Shown here one piece after another: positions 1-12,600 of a stretch of DNA of 64,000 nt (positions are counted from its first letter, which is position 1; every line of letters starts with the position of its first letter). Made by a program: the position numbers and the translations under genes. Source of the DNA: Diadema setosum (Eukaryota; Echinodermata; Echinoidea; Diadematoida; Diadematidae); NCBI RefSeq assembly GCF_964275005.1, contig NC_092698.1, forward strand, positions 34,691,662 to 34,755,661, written 5' to 3'. The notes beneath the pieces are model-generated. The model ran no database searches. It was not told where the DNA came from and saw only the letters and a program-made list of their open reading frames with translations.

Positions 1-1176
1 GTATTTTCTCTTCAGACTAGAGCATGATGCTATTTTATATTGGTGACCTGACGTCAAGGTTCTCTAGAGGTGGTTTGTGTGTGTGTGTGTGTTTTGTTTT
101 TGTTTTTTGTTTTTTCGTTTGTTTGTTTTTTACAATCAGCAGTGTGGCATTTTCATCCTTTATGACAAGTATTAATTCATGTTCAAGTTGACAAACAGCA
201 TGAAAACACACAATATAGGATCCAACATATCCTACAATCCCACAAATCATACAAAAAATAACTTCAGGTACACAGTGTACTCTTCACAGAACTGCAATAT
301 CCATCACTGCAACATGTGCAAATTAGTTTAGGCAATAATAGCCATACATTTCTCCTAATCTAACTTTTCCACTCATTTGATTGTTTGACTACTATTCTTT
401 CTACTCTGAAAGTCATTATTGATAAGTTATGACAACTCTACACAAAATTCATGCCAAAGATACAATTCTTATTTATGAATTCATTTTAATAGTGTTTAGT
501 TTGAATCATTTGTTGGTCTCATAATCTATAAATTAGAACTCCTTCTCAAACCTACCAATTACCAAATGACACGAGTGCTGTATGGCAAGCATCAGCAAAT
601 TTATAGGAATGTCTGATGTTTCTTGTAAACTCGACACTTAAAAGAAGATAGCTCCTCTCATACTGAAGTGCATATTGACACACACAACATCACATCACAT
701 CTTATCTCAGTGCATTGTATTCAGAGTTGTAAGGTCAGGTCATGTGAGGCACAAATAGTGTATACTGTGTTGGCATATTGTCGGGTATTTAACTCGCAAA
801 CCAAGGAAAGGTGTTCTTCATAATTATAGATCTATGCAGATTACTCGACACTTTGACACACAAGTCTGATAATGCAAAAAGTTTATTCTTTACATGGGCT
901 TACAACAAAATAAAAAAATGTAGGCGACACTGGCAGTGGAATTCAAATGCACTTACAATAATGAGTGAATGAAACAATGATTGTACACAGTAGAAAAATA
1001 AAGACAAACAAAAAAATATAGAAACTTCTTTGAGATGACAATAACACAGACAAAAAACTTAAGTACTCCCCTGACAAATAATATTTGAAGTACTGATACC
1101 ATTTCACAAACACAGCTAAGTCTGAATAACAAGAACAGTGATCCTCACTATTTATAGTAATACAGCCATAATTTTG

Positions 1177-1219
<43 letters not shown>

Positions 1220-4200
1220 CTACAGCAAATAAACTGTGATACCTCGGACAATTTTTACCGAAGTACAGTGACCTTTTACTGCTACCATATTTTGACATTC
1301 CTAGATGAAGGTAAAACTGGAAAAAAAAAAACGGCACCTAAGTTCAGTGACCCTTGATCCTGAAAGATTTGCCCAAGATCTACTAGTATCAAGACATCTA
1401 CAGCTTGTGTAGCATATCAAAACCAGGTACACATCCCAAGAAACTCCATGGAACAATTTTTCTTTAATTGTGATAACAAGATCTTGGATGGACAGACCAA
1501 CAGATAGACTGGACAGATGAGAAACATGTTTTACTGGGAAAATTCTCTCATGCTAGGAAATCTTGTGTGATTCTCAAATATGCTTGCTACATTAAAAGTG
1601 AGTTGTGCCTTAGACATGTGTCTTCCACGATCTGCACTGGGACAATTATGTAATAATGAAATCTCTTTGTGTCCATGCTCGGTTTTAATTGGGTTGGCCC
1701 TTACAAAGTGATGCATCCTTCAACTTGCATTTATGAACAACTGCTTTCGTACGAAAGGCTAACTTTGCCTGTGGCATGACATGAAATACCATATTGACAA
1801 ACACGGAGAGTTATATCAGATATTTCTAGTACATTGTGGAGAGATGTAAACTTTTTCTTTGTAATAGAAAAAAAAAATGATTTTTTTTTTTTTTTTTTAG
1901 GAATACAAGAAAATATTCATGAATATTTGACCAGAAAGAGGAGAGAATATTATCGATATGACAACATGTCATACAATGCAAAAGTCTCATTTGACAAAGC
2001 ATGGTTGTGAGCATAATACTCACAATGCATACATTACAAAAACACTTCACATATAATGTACTGTTTACGTAATTAATTACTATTAGTACATGCACATGCA
2101 ACCTGCATTTAGGAATACTGGACCTTTTTCTCCTTCCAAGACACACAATCAGGTAAAGAAATGAAAGCAATTAAAGAACATAACCAGGAGACCAACATAG
2201 CACATATTCAGTGTACACTTTTTCAAGTTTTTTTATAAAGATTTGAGTCATCCATAAAAATGACAATTATTGCAAAATGGTGGACCTCGTGTACTGATAA
2301 ATTTCTCTTTTCTTTACTAATTAGCACATTGACAAAAGTAGATTAATCTTGGACATGTAATTTCTGTGTGAATATATTCTCGTTTGGGTCTTGGGATGTG
2401 TGCTCTGAATGAGAGAAAAAAAAATATCTATTTTGATGCTTTGTTTTTCCATCCATACTTGGAAGGAAGTGGACCAGGAAGGGTTCCCTGTCAACCATTT
2501 TACGAACTTACCATTTTACTCACTTACAGACAAGAAAAAAAAACGAACAACTTTTACAAACAGTATACTGCAAAACCAGAAACATTTGCAGCATGAAACT
2601 TTAACAAATTGGGGCCGACGGCCATTTTTGCAGCATTAAACTTTTGCAAATTGTCACTGGCATCCAATGCATTGTGTACACAAATCCTTTCCTGTACAAT
2701 CTAATTTCGCGAATCTTGGCTCCTTGCAAAATTTGTGAAAGTTTCATGCATATGAAAATATTTGGCTTTATAGTACATGCTTAGAATTGTTTCCATCCAC
2801 TGTGTTTACACCATGCTCCCGGCAATCACAGCAGCCCCGTTTCAGGCCACTGTGGAAAAAACAGGATGGATGTGAAATAGCGGGGTGAGACTGGATAGTC
2901 AAATGTGGCAGGCCTTGATTGCCGTGTGAGATTTTTAAACTGTCAAACAATTTGCTACGGCGGTCCTGTTGTTAATGAGGAATTTAAATTTTGTATGCCA
3001 TGATAAAACGGGGTGAACGTAAACGAAACACGATGGAAAATAATAGACGATAACAAAACTTGGAGGCGGTCCACAGTGGGACAAGATGGAAAATATTGAT
3101 AGTCTAGGTTTATCAGATGCCGTGAGAACAGCGTCTAATAGCTATATGTTCACCGGGGCGAGGACTGGAACAAACAAGACTAGAATGCGAAGAGGGAAAA
3201 GACGAGAATGTCTCATGTACCCACGCCCTACTGCATTTTGGGCAAATGGGGCTGTCGTGGCCGCCTGGAACATGGTGTAAATGCAGCTTTAATAAAAATT
3301 AGAGGCAAACAGTATTTCTGGCATGTTCAGTAGTAATGAACTTTAGATGCATAATACCATATCTCTCCTGTGACAAGCAAAATGCATCACTTCATTAAGG
3401 CTAACCTGGGCTTTTAATATCTGGTCTGAAAATACACTTTTCTAGAATTATTGCATTTCAATATGGAAATAAAACATTGCATGTGGAAGTATCACTGTGA
3501 CTGTCGGGCAAAATAACAATGCATTGTTTTTCTATGAACACTAAACATGAATACTCTACGTCATCAACAAACACAAAAAAATATATATATACATTCATGA
3601 GCTCAACAACAAACTAAAGAGGCAAGAAAGACAATGTCCAATCACACTTTTACTTTGGCAAATAAAAAAATCAAACTTTTTGAAAGGCAACAACACAATA
3701 CAAAATCACTTGAGACAAACTTACTCTATAAAATGCACATCTACTTTTTAACTTCTTTTTTTTTTCTACATCCTCCTACACTGTTCAATATATCTTATTC
3801 ATATTTACAAACATTCCAGTTAGCAAAGATGACATACATGTAAGTGAAGTTGGAGTTGACAACTATTTTTTTTTTTTATGTACCACAAGCAGGGCTGCCA
3901 AAATTTCCTCATCAAAATTCAAGCAGATTCCACAGAAAGTCTCTACTCTGCACTAGCAGCAAGGCAGGTGACATATCCTTGTCTACAACCCTTTCTGCAT
4001 GACGGCAGAAATGACATAATGACATACTGAGGGACTGGTGAGGGACGGAAGTTCCGAACATACAGAATGAACCATTTGAAGGGATCAAAATTCCAGTGAG
4101 CGAGGTTAAGTCTCAAAGATGTCTGAAAATACTGTAACCTTCTCGAAACAACACTTCACACTGAAGGTAAGATCATACTGTATGTCATCGACAACATCAT

Positions 4201-4867
4201 CATCCGGTATTTCATATGGGTTTAATACTCAAAATGATGCATATCTCTACCTCAAATTTTCTGTGGTTGCCATTTTAGCAGCATGACATCCCAACAAGCC
4301 TACACCTAGCTAGGCACTTCTACTTGCACCATAGCCGTCTTAGTGCCTCATGCATGCAGTGCTAACCTAAACTGTGTTGTGCTCTCTCCTTCTGCTCTCT
4401 CTCTCTTTGCTATCTGTTTTACAGGAACATATTTTCCCGTGGGAGAACATCTCCACAAAACTTCTCATGGGATAACATATCAATTACATCTAACCACTGA
4501 ATGGTATTTGACATGTTACATGCATTTTGTCCACAGCACTGACTGATGCAGGCTTCTCTTCATTAAATCTACAGTAGATAATGCTCTACAACAAACTCCT
4601 GCATCTATTTATAAAGGAAACATACATGTACACATGATTTTGAATGCGTTTCATGTGTGCAAAGACAAAAAAAAAAATCGTGTAATCAAATAATATAAAA
4701 TATATCTGCTTTTTCTATTACAAATGGGTAGAAGGTATTATAAAATGAGGTAACTTTTTTCATTCTTTGGTTTGCATTTGTTTGTTTTTGGTTGTTTTTT
4801 TTTTTAACAAAATATAATGCCCTCACTGCTATCAATGATAGTAAATAAATACATATAAAAAAAAGAA
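1..4867. other. Non-coding flank downstream of gene A
   Basis: No exon-like open frame was found on either strand. The stretch is AT-rich, with (GT)n near 76-92 and (CA)n at 1178-1217. A minus-strand AATAAA-like signal (TTTATT on the plus strand near 881) could be a distant polyadenylation signal, but nothing ties it to gene A. Confidence 0.5.
1178..1217. repeat. (CA)n microsatellite
   Basis: About 20 uninterrupted CA units. Open frames across it encode only poly-Val/Cys and are artefacts. Confidence 0.95.
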
Positions 4868-6173
4868 ACTAGAAATGTCGCTTTGGCGACTGGTATGCCT
4901 CCGCCATAATGCATGATTTTCCCAATAGGTCTAGATAGTACATGTGGACACTGTGTGATTACATTTTCACAAAATTGGCAAAATATTGGAATGACAAGTT
5001 TGTCACAAATGTGTTGAATGTTCACCTTCCTTGACGTAGGTTTAATTGGATGAATAGGAGAGCATGTATCTAGGGATTTAAGGACTTTAACTTGACTTTG
5101 ACCCATTCATACATTTAGGCATTGAGTAATTTTCAAGGTACAGGTGTGGAGAAAAAGTGCAATTTCTGAATTGAATAGTAAATTGTTACCATTTTCATCT
5201 GGCCCTTGACCCTAAAATTCATAAGATAATTACTTTCAGGTAGAACATTCATAATATGTACTAAGTTTCAAGGTAACTTGAGCCACTTCCGAGATATGGA
5301 GGAAAAAGTTAGTTCAGTACTTTCACTTGATCTTTGACCTTTTGACCTTTGAGGCAAAAAGAGAAAAAAAAAACTTTCAGAGAATTTCTATTAGGTTACA
5401 CACGCATACACCAAGTGTAAAAAAATAACCCTGCTGGCATTGCATAAATATGAGGGTAATAGTAACATTTTGAAGTCTTGCACTTGACCTTTGACCCCTG
5501 ACCTTTGACCCCATGAATCCTACATTCTCTAGATAATCACTTCCAGTCAGTACATGTATATACTATGTTCCATGAAGATACCTTGAACAATTTTCCAAGG
5601 TACGGAGAAAAAAAAAGAAGTTTTAATATTTTTACTTGACCTTTTGACCTTTGACCTTTGACCTCATGACCCAAACTGTCACCAGAGAATCTTAATTGGG
5701 TAATACATGTATACACTAAGTTTCAAGAAAATCTCTTCAGGCATTCAATAGATATGGTGGAAATAGTGAAATTTTATGTATTTGACCCTGACCTTTTGAC
5801 CTTTGACCTTTGACCTCATGACCCAAACTTTCACCAGAGAATCTTAATTGGGTAAAACATGTATACACTAAGTTTCAAGAAAATATCTTCAGGCATTCAA
5901 TAGATATGGTGGAAATAGTGAAATTTTATGTATTTGACCTTGACCTTTTGACCTTTGACCTTGAGCATGTGCACCCAAAAGTTGATAGGCACAACTTCAC
6001 CCCCTAATACACATACATGCCAAGTTTCATTAGGATACCTCAACAGGTTTCGATAGTTACCTTGTCCACAAAATTCATTACGGACGGACGGAAGGACGGA
6101 CGGACGGACGGACGGACGGACGGACAACCCGAAAACATAATGCCTCCGGCACCACTTCGTGGCGGAGGCATAA
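4868..6173 (+). mobile_element. DR1-bearing hairpin-ended element, full copy, subfamily 1
   Basis: Starts ACTAGAAATGTCGC with the hairpin pair GTCGC/GCGAC, followed by TGCCTCCGCCATAATGCATG. The body holds more than ten TGACC(T)TTTGACC tracts. Near 6083 comes a GGAC tetranucleotide tract, then ACCCGAAAACATAATGCCTC and the terminal hairpin TGCCTCCG ... CGGAGGCA. It ends CATAA next to A-rich DNA. No open reading frame is conserved, so it is non-autonomous. The class is unknown; neither long inverted repeats nor a poly-A tail in the SINE sense is clear. Subfamily 1 has the GTTGATAGGC region before GGAC. Confidence 0.85.
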
Positions 6174-6554
6174 AAATTACTGTTCAATGCTGTATGTAAA
6201 GAAAAAAAAAAGGAAGGAAATATGTCGCAATATATGTTATCCTAATCAACTAGTTTGAACAAAACAAGAACTCTATAGTGCTTGGGAGACCTGTGTCGTA
6301 CCTACAGATTACTTGAAAGATGTTAAGTCAAGGAATGCTTACAATGAACACTAGATACAATGTATCTCACTGATTCTTATCAGGAAAAGGTGAAGAATAT
6401 CTGTAGTCTTATTGGGGTAGCCTCAATGATATTAATTCCTGTGGCTACAAGACAGTGCTGTGGATGTCTGACCAGCTACAGTATATTGAGTGGAGTCTTG
6501 GTGGGGCTCACCTTGGAAATGCTCCCCATGGCAGCCAGGCAAGTGTAGGAGCAG

Positions 6555-6644
6555 CTAGTTCAGCCTAGGAAAGTCCTCAGCAAAGAGGGTGTGCTTGCGA
6601 CAGACTGGACACGTTCCTTCCTCATTCACCCACACCTTGATGCA
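6555..6644 (-). CDS. Gene A last coding exon, second half of RING-H2
   Basis: After CTTTACAG the frame reads [20 protein letters not shown] and FAEDFPRLN, then TAG (6555-6557). It supplies the last three Cys ligands; the Trp and Pro positions are those that contact E2 enzymes in RING folds. The protein ends 16 residues after the last ligand. The 4.8-kb intron separating it from the first RING exon holds the nested repeats. Confidence 0.88.
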   Translation of the reverse strand, partial: CIKVWVNEEGTCPVCRKHTLFAEDFPRLN

Positions 6645-9600
6645 CTGTAAAGGGATTAGGCAAAGAGATGGTCAGTCACCAGTCTAAACACATTTACATA
6701 TCAACAGGAATAATGGCACTGACTTTTCATAATGAAATGACAGCTTCATCCACACGCACATCAGAGAAATGTGTTCAAATGGAAGTGGGTATGTGAAACT
6801 AGAGCACTCGCAATCGAGCACATGTATCCCCCAAACCCATCTCCCATACCCTATCATGATTACCTCTTAGGCCAGAATGTCGTATAATATGGCAACTGTC
6901 GCAGGATACAATAAAATCTGATGAAAAATGAGGCTAGTATATACAGCACATACAAGGAATATGACATGTCATCCTATAAAAGTTTGAACAATGAGAGCGC
7001 TGGCAATGAAAACTTTGTTACCTAGAATAACTCCCCATAAACCTCCATAGCAAGTTTGAATAAAATCCGACAAGAAATGTGGCTTTATATAGAGCATATA
7101 CAAGAAATGTGACATGGCCTCCAAGTCGGAACACTGAGGGTGCTGTCACCACAAACTGTTGTGTCCTTCATGTAGAATGACCACCATTACACCTCTTTAG
7201 CAAGTCTGAGTAAAATCCACTAACAAGCAAGTTATTGCCTAAATGAGCATTCATTTTTGCAAACTTTGACATGAACAGGGTGACCTTTGACCCTGTAAAA
7301 GGTGAATAGTGAGGGCAGCATTATCAATAAGTGTAGGTGTATAGATTTGACTATGATACATTTACATACCAAATTTGAAAACTAGCAATGTCGCAATGGC
7401 GACTGGTATGCCTCCGCCATAATGCATGGTTTTCCTAATAGGTCTATAGTACATGTGGACGATGTGTGATTACTTTTCACAAAATTGGCAAAATATTAAA
7501 ATGACAAGTTTGTCACAAATGTGTTGAATGTTCACGTTCCTTGACCTAGGTTTATTAGATGAATACAATAGGAGAGCATGTATTTGGAGATTTAAGGACT
7601 TTAACTTGACTTTGACCCATTCATAAGTTTATGCATTGAGTAATTTTCAAGGTATGGAGTAAAAGTGCAATTTCTGTATTGAATAGTAAATTGTTGCCGT
7701 TTTCATCAGGCCTTTGACCCTAAAATTCATATGAAGATAATCACTGTCAGGCAGAACATGCATAAATATGTAGTAAGTTTCAAGATAAGTTGAACCACTT
7801 CCTAGATATGGAGGAAAAAGTTAGTTCAGCACTTTCACTTGATCTTTGACCTTTTGACCTTTAAGGCAAAAAAAAAACTAGAAATGTCGCTATGGCGACT
7901 GATGCCTCTGCCATAGTGCATGATTCTCCCAATAGGTGTATGGTACAATGTCTTGACAATGTGTGATGACAGTTTCACATAACTGGCAAAATATTGAAAT
8001 GACAGGTTTGTCAGAAATATCTTGAATGTTCACTTTCCTTGAACTAGGTTTGCTACAATTGTCTAAGAGTGCAGGTACATGTATTGGGGAATTGAGGATT
8101 TTTACTCGACTTCTAAAGGGTTGGTCAGTGACCAACCCTTTTTTAAGTTTATGCATTGAGTAATTTTCAAGGTATGAAGAAAGAGTGTAATTACAGTATA
8201 AACTAGATTTTTTTTTTTTTTTTTTTTTTGCATTTAAACCTGGCCACTGACCCTTCACCTTTGACATTCTGGCTGGAATTTCCCAGAGAATCTCCACTAG
8301 GTAATACATGTATATGTCAAGTTTTAAAAATAATAATGCAAGCATTGCATATACTAGTATATGAAGGAAATAGTAAAATTTTGAGTTGACCTTGACCTTT
8401 GACCCCTGACTATTGACCCATGACCCCTACATTCCCTAGATAATCCCTGCCAGTCAGTACATGCATATGTACACCAAGTACCATGCAGATACATTAAACC
8501 ATTTGCGAGAAAAGTAAAATTGTAACATTTTCACCTAACCTTTGACCTTTGACCTCATGACATAAAACTCTCTGGAGACACTTTATGCAGTAGTACATGT
8601 CTACACCAAGTTTCAAGAAAATACCTTCAGGCATTGCATGGATATGGGGGAAATAGCAACATTTTTGACATTTGACCTTGACCTTTTGACCTTTAACCTC
8701 TTGCCAATGTCATTAAAATCTACTCAACTAATTGCCCCATCATACATCATGCTTGGACCAAGTTTGGTGAAAGCTGCTTCATCCAGTTTGGAGTTATCAC
8801 GTAAACAGATAAATTTTAGGATTTGACCTTGATCTTTGACCTTTGACCTCTGTCCAATTTCACTCAAAAACTAATCAAGTAATTGTCCCACCATACGTCA
8901 TCCTCGGACAAAGTTTGGTGAAATTTGCTCGATCCAGTCTTGAGTTATCGCGTAAACGGATACAATTTCATGATTTGACCTTGACCTTTGACCTTTATCC
9001 AATTTCACCCAAAATCTAATCAAGTAATTGCCCCATCATACTTTATACTTGGACCAAATTTGGTAAAATTCCAGTCAATATTACTCAAGTTATAGCGTAA
9101 ACACATGCGGACGGACGTACGAACGGACAGACAACCCGAAAACATAATGCCTCCGGCACTTCATGGCGGAGGTATGAAAAAGAAAAAAACAAACTTCCCA
9201 GAAAAACTCTATTGGGCTATACATGCATACACCAAGTGTAAAAAAAAAATAATCCTGCTGGCATTGCATAAATATAAGGGAATGGAAAAAATTTTGAAAT
9301 GTTGCCCTTGACCTTTGACCCCTGACCTTTGACCCCATGAACCCTAAATTCTCTAGATAATCACTGCCAGTCAGAAAATGTATATATACTATGTTCCATG
9401 AAGATACCTTGAACAATTTCCAAGGTACAGAGAAAAAAGTGAAATTTTAACATTTTTCCTTGACCTTTTGACCTTTGACCTTCAAACTCCTGACCCCAAA
9501 CTTTCACCAGAGAATCTTAATTGGGTAATACATGTATACACTAAGTTTCAAGAAAATATCTTCAGCAAATGCATAGATATGGTGGAAATAGTGGAATTTT

Positions 9601-12600
9601 ACGTATTTGACCTTGATCTTTTGACCTTTGACCTTGAGCTTGTGCACCCAAAAGTTGATAGGCCGAACTTTACCCCCTAATACACATACATGCCAAGTTT
9701 CATTAGGATACCTCAAAAAGGTTTTTTAGTTACACTGTCCACAAAATTCATTATGGAAGGACGGACGGACGGACAACCCGAAAACAAAATGCCTCCGGCA
9801 TCACTTCGTGGCAGAGGCATAAAAATCGGTCAAGAAACAAGGCCAGCATCACACACACAAGCAGATTCTGTTTAATTTACCTTTTCATGTATAAAGACGG
9901 AAAAAGCGAGGGCACCACCACCAAAAACAATATAGGCATCTTTCATTATAATACACCTTTTTGCAAAATTTGAAGAAAATCTGATAAGAAATGTGGCTGA
10001 TAGAGCACACACAAGTATATGTATAAAGACAGAAAAAGCGAGGGCACCACCACCAAAAACAATATAAGCATCTTCATTTCACTATAATGCACCTTTTTGC
10101 AAAATTTGAAGAAAATCTGATAAGAAATGTGGCTGATAGAGCACACACAAGAAATGTCCATTGGCACTGGAACACTGAGGGCACCGTTACCACAAACTGT
10201 TGTGTCCTTCATGCAGAATGACCACCCATACACCTCTTTAGCAAGTCTGAGTAAAATCCAGTGACAATCAACTTATTGCCTAAATAAGCATGCAGTTTTG
10301 CAAATTCTGACACTATCAGTGTGACCTTTGACCCTGTAAAGGGTGAAACAGTGAGGGCAGCATTATCAATAGGTATAGGTGTATAGATGATAAGATGCAT
10401 TTACACACCAAATTTGAAAAAAATCGGTCAAGAAACAAGGCCAGCGTCAGACACACAAGTAGACCCTGATAAATTTACCTTTTCATGTATAAAGACGGAA
10501 AAAGCGAGGGCGCCACCACCAAAAACAATATAAGCATCTTCATTTCACTATTCAAATGCACCTTTTTGCCAAATTTGAAGAAAATTTGATAAGAAATGTA
10601 GCTGATAGAGCACACACAAGAAATGTCCATTAGCACCCAAGTTGGAACACTGAGGACGCAATCTCACCAAGAATAGGATTCTTCGTCTTGCCATAATACA
10701 CCTTCATGCCAAATTTGAAGATGATTGAAGAAGAACTGCAGCCAGTAGAGCGCTCACAAGCAGACCCTATTGGATTTACCTTTTCATGTATAAGGACGGA
10801 ACAAGCGAGGGCGCCATCATCAAAAACCATAGGCGTCTGTCTTATCATAATACACCTTCATGCCAAATTTGAAGATGATTGAAAAAGAACTGCAGCCAGT
10901 AGAGCACTCACAAGAAAATCTCTGCGGTGGACTCCATTGCCAAGTATTTAATATACAGCAGACAGCCAAACAAAGCTTGACTCATTTAAATAACAGGCTC
11001 ATTAGGTAGACAACACAATATGTTATTTCTAAGTCCACTATAACACATCAAACCAAAAGAGCTTAGATATGGTATGAACGGACAATTTCAGTTCAGGAAC
11101 TATTATCAATTCAACAACAAATGTCATTACCATAAGTCTTACATAAGCTAATCTCACACAAAGTCATAATTCAGATGATTTTTGGGAGATGATCCGTGAG
11201 AAACGGCACCTGCTTGATGAAAACCTGTAATAGTGTTCGGTATAAGAAAGTGTTCATGCTAACAAGCCTGAAAGAAAATTGGGTTTGTGTTTGCAAGTAC
11301 AAAAAAATATGTAATATTGTTGCACAACACAATCAACAGCAACTTTGTATTCAAACAGACACAGTGGGAGTCAGTAAGGGAAAGGAATGAATGACATATT
11401 CTACATGGAATCTTGTGTGATAATGAATGAGATGTTCTGCATGGAATCTTGTGTGATACATTACCCCAGAGTGAAAGGTGTGGCCACAGTCCAGCTTCCT
11501 TTTGTTAGGGTTCCCCTCCATCTCCTCCTGACACACCACACACATGGACACAATGTCTTTAGCCTGCAACATACATACATTCATACACACATAAAAGCAA
11601 ACAAACATACAAAATTTACAGACATATCCTTGATGGTTACTTCTATCTCTAATGAGCATTTCATGGGCAAATATTGCAGCAGCCTGTCTAAGTGGTTCAT
11701 TGATTTCACATACACAATCTACAGCAATCGTGCAGTGGCGCTCTTCTGTTGGCTTAATGTTCACCTCTGCATACATACATGTAGAATTAATCAATATAGA
11801 CATTTTTGCATGTATGAATGAAAAGGAACAATGGAGCAGCTGCTCAAAGTCATCACTACGAAATTTCTATTTCAGTGAAGTCAACTATTCTTGGAAAAGA
11901 ATAACAGAATTTGAATACAATGCTTAGATTTTGGCTCCTTAATGGAAACCCATCTCTGATATAATCAGCTCTTACCATACTTATATTCGTAGACATTTTT
12001 GAGTAACTTACAACTGATTGTGCACAAGGTATGCAAAACCGCTGTCCCACAAAAAAAAAAAAAAAAAAAAAAAAAGAGAGAGGAAAAAAGAGAGAATAAA
12101 GTGTAAAAGGTTTTCCCCTCACAAGTCCACATTGACTCCTCTGACCTTTTTCTGCTTCTGTGAGCGTTTTAGGTAGTTACTGGCCTCTGAGATGATGGTT
12201 CCCATGGCGATGCCGCTGAGGCTACCATTGTGGTCCAGACGAACCTGGAGGATTGCATCAGTCAGCTCCTGTCTGCTCAAAGAAGAAACAATTAAGACAG
12301 GATGGACCTCTCTGTATTCTCCTTGGGCCTTGATAGTTTTGCACTAATCATTCTTGAACATTGTGCTGACATCACAGTAATTCTGTGAGTTTCCTGCAGT
12401 ATGTCTGCACAACCAGTCGCCTTTGAACTATTTGTTTCCACAGGTAAATGAACTAACAGCCTTTTGCATGCTTTCATTACATCTAACATCAACAATCACA
12501 ATTAAAAGGTTTGGTCACAAGTGGAAATCATCAGCTCTTATAGAAATCTAAATATACACATATAAGCATAAAATTGTAGTGCATGAATCAACATTGTTGC

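Larger units (their letters stand above)
6799..10925. repeat. Repeat C: host repeat carrying nested insertions
   Basis: An interspersed repeat starting near GAGCACTCGCAATCGAGCAC and ending near GAGCACTCACAAGAAA. Its left part is 6799-7380 and its right part 9823-10925. The right part contains 2-4 near-direct repeats of a unit with CTTTTCATGTATAAAGACGG and GCGAGGGCACCACCACC (about 9880, 10013, 10480 and 10775). It includes a second copy of the sequence interrupted at 7380 (GTGAGGGCAGCATTATCAAT at 7312 and 10353). It lies wholly in the last intron of gene A. Confidence 0.75.

Noticed and set aside
6017..6199. Plus-strand frame with Arg-Thr-Asp-Gly repeats
   Set aside because: Translation of the GGAC tract in the DR1 element.
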